NCBI GenBank assembly: GCA_016927755.1
Contig: JAFGLZ010000222.1
Coordinates: 1 to 64,000 of the forward strand
Origin: Phycisphaerae bacterium
GTDB lineage: Bacteria > Planctomycetota > Phycisphaerae > UBA1845 > JAFGLZ01
DNA length: 64,000 nt
Direction: 5' to 3'
A model generated the notes under the pieces. The model saw nothing but the letters and a program-made list of their open reading frames with translations, ran no database searches and was not told the DNA's origin. Position numbers and translations under genes: made by a program. This document shows positions 43,701 to 51,541 of the stretch, piece after piece; position 1 is the first letter of the stretch, and every line of letters begins with the position of its first letter.

Positions 43701-45053
43701 GAGGAGCCGGTCGAAGTCGAGCACAGGATTGGCCAGCAGGGCCTCGGTCGCCAGCCGAACCAGGCGCTCGGCGATCGGGATCGCCGTCTCATCGCCTTCG
43801 TTGAGCCTGGCGAGGAGGCGGCCGGCGTCCATCTCAGGCTTGCCCAGTTCGGCGAGGTAGCGTCTGCCGTTGGCGTACCGGTCCGGGAAGGTCTCATTGA
43901 GGTCCTCGACGGCGAGCCGTAGCGCCGTGGCGTTGACGGTCCGCAGGCGGGCGGAGGCGTCGTCGATCTTGCGGGAGAGATAGTAGATCGCGGCGACCTG
44001 CTGAAGCTCGCCGAATTCCTTGACCGTCTTGGCCAGGGCCTCGGCGCGTTTCTGGAGCGGGGGGACGCGTCGACATGCCGCGGCATATCGACCGGCAAGG
44101 GCGGCCAGGTCACCGGGCTTCCAGTCGGCCTGCCAGATCTGATCTTGTCGCTCTCGGTCGAGCTGTACTCGTGAGTCGGCGTCGGTGAAGTCCTGCTCGA
44201 TTCGTTGCCAGATTTCCTGTCGCAGACGGGGCCCCGGGCTGCCGTGGATCGTGATACTGCTTTGTCCGTTGAAGCGCATGGCCCGGTCGAGCTTTCCGTC
44301 GACGAGGCTTGTCTGGCTCAAGGTCCCCGCGTGGGCGTTGCCGGTCGCGTCGGAGGCGTCTCTGTCGAGCGGCCAGTGGGCGATGCAGTCCGCGTCGGGC
44401 TTGGCGGCGGGCGAATCGGAGAGGGCCTTGATCTCCGTCGCGGTCAGCGGCCGCCGGTGGACTCGCACGTCGTCGAGGTCGCCGGCAAAGCCGTTCGGCG
44501 GCCAGAAGTCGCGCGCGCTCATGCCGATCCGCAGGACGTGTCCAGGCGCGTCCGGGTCGGCCTTGAGCGTCATCGCGCCGTCCGGCTTGCCGTCGGTGTA
44601 GAGGCTGAGCTGCTTCGTATCGGCCTTGAAGGTCGCGGCGACGTGATGCCACTTGCCGTCGGCCACGGGGGTCCGGCCCGCGGCGACGCCGACGAAGCAG
44701 GCGTCGAAGCCGAGCTTGCCGCCTCGGACGTAGAACACCTTTCCGCCGCGCTCGGCCCAGACGCCGTCGAGCGAGGATCGCGAGAAGACGGTCCCGCCGG
44801 CGGTCGTCCGGATCCACGCGGCGATGGTGTAGTCCGACGTGCCGAGGTCGGGCAGGGAAGCGGCCTTCGGCGAAGCGGCCTCCTGGCGCATCAATGCCTC
44901 GCGCGACGCGAGCATCGTCTCTTGCCAGGTCGCCTTCTTGATGTAGGGGGGCTCGGTATGTCCGGCGGGCGGGGCCGCGGCACATGTCGTGGTGAGTAGT
45001 AGGATCGCTGCCGGTGTGGCGTATGCGATCCGACGGGTCAGGCGATTGCTCAT
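40737..45053 (-). CDS. HzsA-related diheme protein with LamG and FGE-like domains (1)
   Basis: 1438 residues, ATG with GAGGAAC upstream and a signal peptide (YATPAAILLLTTTCAAAPP). Order: LamG/concanavalin-like domain (about 35-230, TIAAWIRTTAGGTVFS), helical part, beta-propeller with TolB/WD40-like blades (about 450-830), HZS-alpha-type middle domain (MRSWMTAMPGEVLSCVGCH), two heme-c sites CVGCH at 909-913 and 959-963, a helical cytochrome-like part, and a FGE/SUMF1 domain (about 1175-1435, LVLIPPGEFIMGG). The FGE domain lacks the active-site cysteines (GGSWYDRPQEARS where human FGE has GGSYMCH). This is a relative of hydrazine synthase alpha, but no HzsB/C partner is seen, so no hydrazine chemistry is implied. 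It is probably a periplasmic redox or binding protein of unknown job. Confidence 0.85.
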   Translation of the reverse strand: MSNRLTRRIAYATPAAILLLTTTCAAAPPAGHTEPPYIKKATWQETMLASREALMRQEAASPKAASLPDLGTSDYTIAAWIRTTAGGTVFSRSSLDGVWAERGGKVFYVRGGKLGFDACFVGVAAGRTPVADGKWHHVAATFKADTKQLSLYTDGKPDGAMTLKADPDAPGHVLRIGMSARDFWPPNGFAGDLDDVRVHRRPLTATEIKALSDSPAAKPDADCIAHWPLDRDASDATGNAHAGTLSQTSLVDGKLDRAMRFNGQSSITIHGSPGPRLRQEIWQRIEQDFTDADSRVQLDRERQDQIWQADWKPGDLAALAGRYAAACRRVPPLQKRAEALAKTVKEFGELQQVAAIYYLSRKIDDASARLRTVNATALRLAVEDLNETFPDRYANGRRYLAELGKPEMDAGRLLARLNEGDETAIPIAERLVRLATEALLANPVLDFDRLLLIRRSPKRLGLSQNWESNSSLPKTGYDNEIAVLSPVRPDGTLTTLFRPDGDGSKFVGDVDLHFDADRMLFSMPGDNGRWQVFELGIDGANLRQLPLITEPDVDNYDACYLPDDNVIFCSTAPFVGVPCVTGSSHVCNLYRLEAGTGAIRRLTFEQDHNWCPTMLNNGRVLYLRWEYSDIPHFASRILFHMDPDGTSQMEYYGSNSYWPNAMFYARAVPDHPTKFVAVVGGHHDVPRMGELVLFDPSKGRHEADGVVQRIPGRGKTVEPILLDGLVQGSWPKFLHPYPLSSKYFIVSCMPTPQSKWGIYLVDVFDNMTLLKEVEDCALLEPIPVRKTPKPPVLPNKVQPDRKDAVVYMADVYTGNGLKDVPRGTVKKLRLLTYQFAYHGMGGQVNRVGLDGPWDVKRIIGTVPVETDGSALFRVPANTPISVQPLDDEGKAVQLMRSWMTAMPGEVLSCVGCHERQNSGPPTRATRAAGRTPSEITPWYGPTRGFSFKREVQPVLDTYCVGCHNGEKRPDGMTLTDLRPQPEVHPPGQKNAYQSGTQFTPSYLFLRRFVRAPTIESDMHLLPPYEFHADISRLVRMLGKGHHGVTLDAEAWDRLVTWIDLHAPAHGTWHEIVGWNLVAHQRDRRREMMKRYAGIDEDPEAIYELKPFAQGPPASVPGGMGPRSGPVASAESAPQQVDCPAWPFDADDAKHRQSALGEHRRTIDLGGAKLDLVLIPPGEFIMGGAAYPDESPRARVKIDEPFWIGTCEITNQQFALFDPSHDSRLEHGDFLQFSTQERGYLLNTPRQPVVRVTWNQAMAFCRWLTAKTGLAFTLPTEAQWEFACRAGAETPMSYGQVETDFSAFANLADASLKCVDTFAPWSLPSGAIYEWRPAIDTVNDKHRVTAPVGSYRPNAWGLHDMHGNAAEWTRSAHAPYPYNPGDGRENPAAANKRIVRGGSWYDRPQEARSACRTAYHPWQRVFNVGFRVACPTQRTAKAR

Positions 45054-45086
45054 TGCGGTTCCTCAGTACGTCGAGGGACGTCGACC

Positions 45087-48050
45087 TCATCGAGCGGCGG
45101 TCGCGGCGGGGTCCTTCCGCTCCATGGCCGCCACGGTCCGTCGCTTCCGGAGGAAGTGATCGTACGTGGCGATTTCCTCGGCCGTCCAGGCATTGGCTTC
45201 AGTATAGTCTCCGCAGTAGGGAACAAGGAGGTCGATCCAGCAGGCGATCTTGTCCATCTCCTCTTGCGAGAGCGTCACGTCATTGTGGCCCTTCTCGATC
45301 ATGGCAATGAGTTCGCTCTTGGCGGCTCCGGCGTGGTAGGGCGGCAGCATGGACGGGACGGACTGGGCGCTGATCCAGTTGACGAGTCGGTTGGGCGTGC
45401 CATGGTTGGTGAGCTCGAGATAGGCGTGGCTCCACATCCGGCCGGCCATGAGATCGGGCGTTTGCGTTGCCATCAGGCTGAACGCGACCCTCCGCGACTG
45501 GTCGTTCGAAGCGGCGGGATCGGGGATGTCGAGACGCCACTCGAGGATGCCGCCGGAGAACTCGGGTTGGAGCTTGACGGCGAGTCTGACGGCGGTCGCT
45601 CGCACGGGCTTGAAGGTGACTTCGTTGTACCGGTCTCTCAGGAGACCGTACTGGCTTGCGTCGTCGACGCCGGCCCAGTTACCGGCCTCGTCTCTCCACG
45701 TGAGGCGCCAGGAATCCGGGACTCGGCAGCGACCGCCACGGGGCCGGTCGTCGAACCAGTAGACCGAGGCGCCCGCGACGGTCCTGGGACGGTCGAACTC
45801 GTACTGGACCCATTCGTCGGTGCCCATGTGGTCCCACCAGGTGAAACGTTCGATCGAATCGTCGTTCGAGTTTCTGGCGAACCGTTGGTCATTCAAGGCG
45901 CGGCACGATTCGGGCGGGAAGGCGTCCGGGGCGCGGGCGACGATTCCCTCTTGTTTGTCTCTGTAGTGGCAGCGGACGCAGTGTCGATCGAGGATCGGCT
46001 GGATTTCACGGATGAAGCTGAATCCTCGGGGCGGGCCGTAGAAGGGGGCGAGTCTCTGGGGCGGCGTCCGCAGGGCGAGGGGGGCGGCGGCGCCGGCGGG
46101 GGGCGCGGTCTCCTTCGTTTCGTGGCAACCGACGCAGGAGAAACGCTCGCCCGGCTGGAGGGTGGACCAACTCCGCATGGTCTGGACCGCATGGCCCTTT
46201 GCGTCGAGGGCCTGGAAGTACACGGGCGTGTGGGCGGGGACGTTGAAGCAGGCGGAGCCGTCTTCGTGGACCTTTGCGTCGCCGAGGACGATCTTGACGT
46301 CCCAGGCGCCGTTGTTGATGGCGACGGGCGTGCTGATGAGCGCTGCGCCGGCGAGGCCTTGGTTTCGATTCGATCGGATGCCGGCGGCTCGATAGTCCAG
46401 CGCGATCACGCGCAGCCGCTTGACGGCGCCGCGGGGCACGCCCTGAAGGCCCGGGCCCGCGTAGATGTCCTGAAGGAAGTACGTGCCGGTCGTCTCGGCG
46501 CCGTCGGCGCCGTCGGGCCTGAGGTGCGGCACGGGACGAGGCGCCAGGGGAACGGGCTGATTGCACGACGTCCTGGGATCGGCGGCGAGGAGCTCTCGCC
46601 GGCCGTCGGCGGTCATGAAGTAGAGGTTGAACCGTGGCGACGTTCGTTTCCAGCCGAAGGGGGTGTAGGCGACGAGGAATTCGGTCTCGCTCAGCGGGTA
46701 GGGATACTGGAAGAGGTCGCCCTCCTGCCCGTACCGGTCGACGTGAACGGCGGGGGTCTCTCGCACGGGGGCGATCAACTGGACACCTGCGTTCTCCTGC
46801 CGCCCCCGTCCGATGTCGATGACGATCAACTTGCCGACCTGGCGCGTATGGTGGCCCGAGGCGACGGCCATTAGCTTCAACGAGTCGGGGATGCCGCGGG
46901 CGTGGAGGATCGTCGTGGGGAACCAGGAGTTGTTGCCGTAGAACTCGGTCTGCCCGGTGCCGTCGGAGTTCATCTGGTAGAGCGGCTGCGGGTAGATCTG
47001 ACCACGGTCGCTGTACTCCCACCGCGTGTAGACGACCCGGCCGTCGTCGAGGACGGTGGGGTAGTTCGTGTGCACCTGGTCGTAGGACAGGCGACGGATG
47101 TGCCCGCCGTCCTTGTCGCAGGCATAGAGGTTGCTGACCTCGGTCCACCAGCAGTCGACGATCTGAACGCAGCGGGTGGAATTGAAGATGATGTCGCCGT
47201 TGGGCAGGTAGGCGCCTTCATAGTCCGCCAGGCCCAGGCCGGACGTGAGCTGTCGGATTTTGCGCGTCTCGACGTTCATCTCGTAGAGGTGGTAGTCGTC
47301 CTGGCGGTCGGACTTCTTCCAGGCGAAGAGGATTCGCTTGCCGTCGTGCGAGACGTCGGGGTCGCGGATGACGCCGTTGGGGTCGTCGATCAGCGTGCGG
47401 ACGTTCGCGCGGGCCCCGTCGAGCTCCAGCAGGCACAGCGCCGAGCCCGGGACGAAGTGTCGCTCGCGCTGCGCGTCCGACTGGCCTTCCGTGTAGGCGT
47501 AGTGCGATCCGCCGAGGTTGTAGTGCTTGGTGAAGACGACCCGCGGCCACTTGCGAAGGATCGGGCGGAGGCGGATCTCGCGGCGTCGCTCGCAGGCTCG
47601 GACGTAGAGGTCGAGCCATTCGAGCTTTCCGGCATCGAGCGCGGCGCGACAGAGCCGATCGAGCTCCGCTTGCAGGTCGTTGCCGCCGGGGCCCAGCTCC
47701 GAAAGAACATGAGCGATCGCCTTCCTCTCTGTGCCGGGCGAGCCGCCTGGGACCAGCCACGCGTCCAGCGATGGGCCGGAATCCTGGATCATCCAGTCGT
47801 GGTGCTGGGGGAAATCCCTCTCGAGCCGCGCGAGGACGGTTCTTCGGAGACCGTCCTTGGCACTTGCCGCCGCTTCAGACTCTCTCAGTCTCTGGCGTGA
47901 GGCCGTCACGGCCATCTGCCAGGTGGCGGCCGGTCGGGACGTCCAGCGTCCCTGCGTCTGCTGCGCCCAGGACGGCGACGCGGCGGCGGACACCGCCACT
48001 GCCAGGACGCAGCCGGCGTGAGTTCGCTTCTTCGATCCCCAACAACCCAT
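45087..48050 (-). CDS. HzsA-related diheme protein with discoidin-like domain (2)
   Basis: 987 residues with signal peptide (CVLAVAVSAAASPSWAQQ). Same core as its neighbour: helical start, beta-propeller (TKHYNLGGSHYAYTEGQ, RRLSYDQVHTNYPTVLDDGR), HZS-alpha-like part MRSWSTLQPGERFSCVGCH and two heme-c motifs, CVGCH at 639-643 and CVRCH at 691-695. After the second heme site a discoidin/F5-8C-like sandwich is inserted (EWVQYEFDRPRTVAGASVYW, then WRLTWRDEAGNW), then the usual C-terminal helical part. There is no LamG and no FGE domain. The gene starts 33 bases before the end of the previous gene's start region on the same strand, so the two are probably co-transcribed. Confidence 0.83.
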   Translation of the reverse strand: MGCWGSKKRTHAGCVLAVAVSAAASPSWAQQTQGRWTSRPAATWQMAVTASRQRLRESEAAASAKDGLRRTVLARLERDFPQHHDWMIQDSGPSLDAWLVPGGSPGTERKAIAHVLSELGPGGNDLQAELDRLCRAALDAGKLEWLDLYVRACERRREIRLRPILRKWPRVVFTKHYNLGGSHYAYTEGQSDAQRERHFVPGSALCLLELDGARANVRTLIDDPNGVIRDPDVSHDGKRILFAWKKSDRQDDYHLYEMNVETRKIRQLTSGLGLADYEGAYLPNGDIIFNSTRCVQIVDCWWTEVSNLYACDKDGGHIRRLSYDQVHTNYPTVLDDGRVVYTRWEYSDRGQIYPQPLYQMNSDGTGQTEFYGNNSWFPTTILHARGIPDSLKLMAVASGHHTRQVGKLIVIDIGRGRQENAGVQLIAPVRETPAVHVDRYGQEGDLFQYPYPLSETEFLVAYTPFGWKRTSPRFNLYFMTADGRRELLAADPRTSCNQPVPLAPRPVPHLRPDGADGAETTGTYFLQDIYAGPGLQGVPRGAVKRLRVIALDYRAAGIRSNRNQGLAGAALISTPVAINNGAWDVKIVLGDAKVHEDGSACFNVPAHTPVYFQALDAKGHAVQTMRSWSTLQPGERFSCVGCHETKETAPPAGAAAPLALRTPPQRLAPFYGPPRGFSFIREIQPILDRHCVRCHYRDKQEGIVARAPDAFPPESCRALNDQRFARNSNDDSIERFTWWDHMGTDEWVQYEFDRPRTVAGASVYWFDDRPRGGRCRVPDSWRLTWRDEAGNWAGVDDASQYGLLRDRYNEVTFKPVRATAVRLAVKLQPEFSGGILEWRLDIPDPAASNDQSRRVAFSLMATQTPDLMAGRMWSHAYLELTNHGTPNRLVNWISAQSVPSMLPPYHAGAAKSELIAMIEKGHNDVTLSQEEMDKIACWIDLLVPYCGDYTEANAWTAEEIATYDHFLRKRRTVAAMERKDPAATAAR

Positions 48051-48112
48051 CTTTCACCCGTTCGTCTCGGCCTCGCGGGACAGGCCGAATGCGCTCTCAG
48101 GCAACTCGCGCG

Positions 48113-51100
48113 TTACTGGGGCGCGTGCTGCTGGCTCGTCAGCGCGCAATCATCGTACGTCACATGGCCCTGATCGTACGGGCCGACGATTGTCGTGTCC
48201 AAGAGGAAGCGCAGGCGTTTCGTCGTCTTGCCGGACGTGAACGTAATCCCCAGTTTCTTGTAGTCCCCCGGCGCGGTGACCGCTTGTTTAGGATGGTCGG
48301 CGACGCACTTGCCCTTGCTGTCTAGTTCCTGGATCCAGAGACCGGCCGAGTCCCCGGCATTCGCGCCGAATCCCTTGCCATGGAGGTCGTCGGCTCGGAC
48401 CCAAGCTGAGGCGGTGTAGCGGGTATCGGGCAGGACCTCGACGTCCTGATAGACAACGGTGTGGCCTCTGCCGTCGGTGTGGGTTCGAATGGCCTCCTTA
48501 CCGGCGTGGAGGACGGGCCGACCCCACTCCGGGTGCTTGCTGTAGGCCGACTCCGCCCAGATGTAGCTCTGGCTGGGACCGGCGAAGAGGTACTTCCATC
48601 CGTGCCCGCCTCCCGCCTTGCCGAGCGAGCCGACTTCGCCCGCGACGCCCTCCTCGAAGCCGGGGTTGGCAAGCAGATTGCCGTCGGTCTTCACGACTCT
48701 CGGCTCGAGGCAGACTGGGGTGGCGCCTTGCCCCCCGTGGCCCGGTCCTACCTCCAGGGCTTGAACCATCGCCGCCTTGCCCTCGTGTCCCGTGAAACGA
48801 ATCGCGATCACGCCGTGTTCCGGCTTGATCTCGTTGAACACCAGGTCGACGGCCTTGTTGACGCCGCCGGCTGTCGCCGTGATGTCCATGTCCTTGGTCA
48901 CCTGTTTGCCGTTGATGGCGATGCTGGTGATCGCACGCTGGTCGGGCTTGACGTTGGTGGTCTCGGCGAATTTGAGTCGCGCGTGGTAGAGGCCGGGGCC
49001 GACGGTGACGTAGACGGTGAAGTCCGTCCCGTGCGCGCCGTATCGATAGAGTTCCGGATCGGGCGTGCTGGCGATGTGGATCCGCCTGCGCTTAGTGACC
49101 CAGGCGGTGGCCACGGAGTCGGTCATATGGCCGGTCCGCGTGACGAACTCGGTGGCGGGCCGCCAGTCGTTTCCGTCGGCGTCCTTGTAGTCATTCCGCC
49201 CGGTGTAGCCGAAGAGGATCCGCTGGGCTTGGGTCGGGCCGCCCCCTTCGCCGAAACCGCTGTCACCCGTGGCCGCCGACCACTGCACGGCGTCGATGGC
49301 GACTCGCGTGCCCTTGGAGACGGGGTTCTTGGCTCCGCGCACGAGCACCTCGAGAATGTGCTTCCCGCCGGCAAGACCGTTGCGATAGTACAGCACCTGC
49401 TGGTGGCGGACGGACGGGTTCCAGCAATCGATCCCCACGAGCTGCTTGACGCCGTCGAGACGGACCTCGGCGAGTCCGCCGTCGGGTCCGACGTTCCCGA
49501 TCAGGCGGACCTGGTTGCCGACGAACGGAAAGGTCATTGCCGCGCGCGGCTGGGAGGCGACGTGAACCGCGCCGCCCGAGGCATCCGGGTCCTCGACCTT
49601 TGTCCAGGAGCCCACGTAGCCGAGGGCGTCATTCTCCGCCGCCTCCTGCGGGTCGGCGCCTTCGATGACGATGTTCCGACTACCGTCGTGCCGGATGGTG
49701 AGGATGACGTCTCCTCCCGGGAGATCCCTCACTGTGTAGCCGTTGGCGTTGAGATCCGCGCGGAGAGGCAGCGGCTTGCCGTCGGCCTTGATCGTCGCGG
49801 GCGCGAAAGCCACTCGTACGACGTCCACCGTGTTCCGGGGGGCGTCGAAGGTGGCGTACGCGATCTTGCCCTTGCCGTAGACGACCGACCTAATCACCGC
49901 GGAGCTTCGCATGACGTGGTTCTCTCGATTGGCGCCCAGGACGTCGGGCAGCCACGCCATGGCGCCCAGGACGTGCTTGAGGGCCATCGGGTGGGCGATC
50001 TTGAACCATGCGCCCGCGACGATCTGTCCGCCGTCGATGTTGTCCTCGACGACGCCGGTTTCGTGGCAGTCGTAGGTGGCCATTAGAATCTGCCGGCGGG
50101 CCATTTCGCGTCCCCACTCGCTGCCCGCCGCCAGTCCGTATTGGGCGAACACCATGGCCAGTTCCATCGGCCCATACCACAAGCTCCGGCCGCAGCATCC
50201 CGAGGATTCCGGATAGGCCCATGCCCCGCTGTGGACGTCACCACCCGAGGCCGGGGACACGCTCGTGTGATTCAGGAACAAGGACAGGACGTTGCGGGCG
50301 TCGCAGCGCCAGTTGGGGAAGTCCTCCGGGTGGTCCATGAGGTATCGCACGACGAACTCGGTTACGTTCTCGGCCTGGACGGGGTCTGGCCAATCCCAGT
50401 AGTTTCGCCCCCAGACGTCGTTGACCGTCCAACGAGGCAAGAGATTCTCGCGAAGATAGGCCTGGGCCGCTTGTCGGGCCTCGATGATGCAGTTGCCCTT
50501 GCCGGTTACGCCGAGACGGATCAACGCGTCGAAGAACTCCAGCAGGAAGGCGATGCCGCCGGTTTGCTGATCTTCGCTCCATCGGGGCGCCTCGGGGTTC
50601 GCGTATCGGTTCCACGGCGGCTGATGCGGATCGCGACAGCGCTTCTCCGCCAGCAGTTCGGCCCAGTGCGTGGCGTCGCGCAGCCAACGATCGTTGCCCG
50701 TGACCTGATGGCATCGGACCAGGGCCAGTCCCACCTCGGCGACGATGTCCAACTGAATCATGCCGCTGGGATCGCACTTGCCGTAGACCTTGCCCCGGGT
50801 CGGCACGCTGATCAGGAAGTTCGGCCACGGATGATCGGGCGGCGTCAGGCAGTGGTCGAGGAGGGCGTCGGCCTGCAGCGTCATATGAGCGACGGCGGCC
50901 GGATCCCCCGAATAGCGATAGTAGTCCACCAGGGCCGAGAGGACGTAGGCGGCTCGCTGTCCGAGATCGCCGTTGGCCCAGTCCTCGATTGGCGGAACGC
51001 TGATGGCGCCGTCGGGAGCGATTTGCCAGTGGCCGTTGAAGACGTACTCGGGGACCGCGGCAACGGCCTTGGTCGCATCGGTCCATGGATATCGCTTGAG

Positions 51101-51310
51101 CGTCTCCGCCGCGATGCGGACGCGGAAGTCACACTGGCCGTTCTGGGCCGTGTACCAGGGCGCGATGACGCCGTGGCGGTCTTCCACCGCCGGGTAGGCG
51201 TAGTAGCGTCTTTGGACCTTGGGCGCCTCGGCCCTCGACGCCGGCAGGGGAAGGCAGAGCGCGGCGATCATCGTCGAATACCGAAGATAGGTGGGCGAGG
51301 CGAGTTTCAC
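48113..51310 (-). CDS. secreted multidomain protein with alpha-toroid and malectin domains
   Basis: 1065 residues from the GTG at 51310, chosen for the AAGGAGG eight bases upstream and the signal peptide (KLASPTYLRYSTMIAALCLP). Residues about 30-560 are helical and look like an alpha/alpha-toroid (DWANGDLGQRAAYVLSALVD, AVAHMTLQADALLDHCL), the fold of some lyases and glycosidases. A beta-rich part follows, then a malectin domain (about 735-900: RILFGYTGRNDYKDADGND, ATEFVTRTGHMTD). The C-terminal part resembles a CenC-like carbohydrate-binding module (NLLANPGFEEGVAGEVG). It is likely a secreted polysaccharide-acting protein. It lies between HzsA-like genes and the kinases, all on the same strand. 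Confidence 0.75.
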   Translation of the reverse strand: MKLASPTYLRYSTMIAALCLPLPASRAEAPKVQRRYYAYPAVEDRHGVIAPWYTAQNGQCDFRVRIAAETLKRYPWTDATKAVAAVPEYVFNGHWQIAPDGAISVPPIEDWANGDLGQRAAYVLSALVDYYRYSGDPAAVAHMTLQADALLDHCLTPPDHPWPNFLISVPTRGKVYGKCDPSGMIQLDIVAEVGLALVRCHQVTGNDRWLRDATHWAELLAEKRCRDPHQPPWNRYANPEAPRWSEDQQTGGIAFLLEFFDALIRLGVTGKGNCIIEARQAAQAYLRENLLPRWTVNDVWGRNYWDWPDPVQAENVTEFVVRYLMDHPEDFPNWRCDARNVLSLFLNHTSVSPASGGDVHSGAWAYPESSGCCGRSLWYGPMELAMVFAQYGLAAGSEWGREMARRQILMATYDCHETGVVEDNIDGGQIVAGAWFKIAHPMALKHVLGAMAWLPDVLGANRENHVMRSSAVIRSVVYGKGKIAYATFDAPRNTVDVVRVAFAPATIKADGKPLPLRADLNANGYTVRDLPGGDVILTIRHDGSRNIVIEGADPQEAAENDALGYVGSWTKVEDPDASGGAVHVASQPRAAMTFPFVGNQVRLIGNVGPDGGLAEVRLDGVKQLVGIDCWNPSVRHQQVLYYRNGLAGGKHILEVLVRGAKNPVSKGTRVAIDAVQWSAATGDSGFGEGGGPTQAQRILFGYTGRNDYKDADGNDWRPATEFVTRTGHMTDSVATAWVTKRRRIHIASTPDPELYRYGAHGTDFTVYVTVGPGLYHARLKFAETTNVKPDQRAITSIAINGKQVTKDMDITATAGGVNKAVDLVFNEIKPEHGVIAIRFTGHEGKAAMVQALEVGPGHGGQGATPVCLEPRVVKTDGNLLANPGFEEGVAGEVGSLGKAGGGHGWKYLFAGPSQSYIWAESAYSKHPEWGRPVLHAGKEAIRTHTDGRGHTVVYQDVEVLPDTRYTASAWVRADDLHGKGFGANAGDSAGLWIQELDSKGKCVADHPKQAVTAPGDYKKLGITFTSGKTTKRLRFLLDTTIVGPYDQGHVTYDDCALTSQQHAPQ

Positions 51311-51541
51311 CGTGGCGGCCTCCTTATGTCGATCGTGCCATCTGCCGACGCGAAGTCGGCCGTAGTCCGCACGGACCGTCGCGGTTGGTTTCGGCCCGAG
51401 CGGTTTCATCTGGTCGAATCGAGCATGGTTGGAGTATATCAGCCCGCGGGCCGCGGCCCCAGCCCGACGAAGCCGCGCGACAACGCGCGCGGCGCGGAGC
51501 GTGGATGATCGGCCGGCTTGCGCCGGGTCCAAGGGAGCTGC

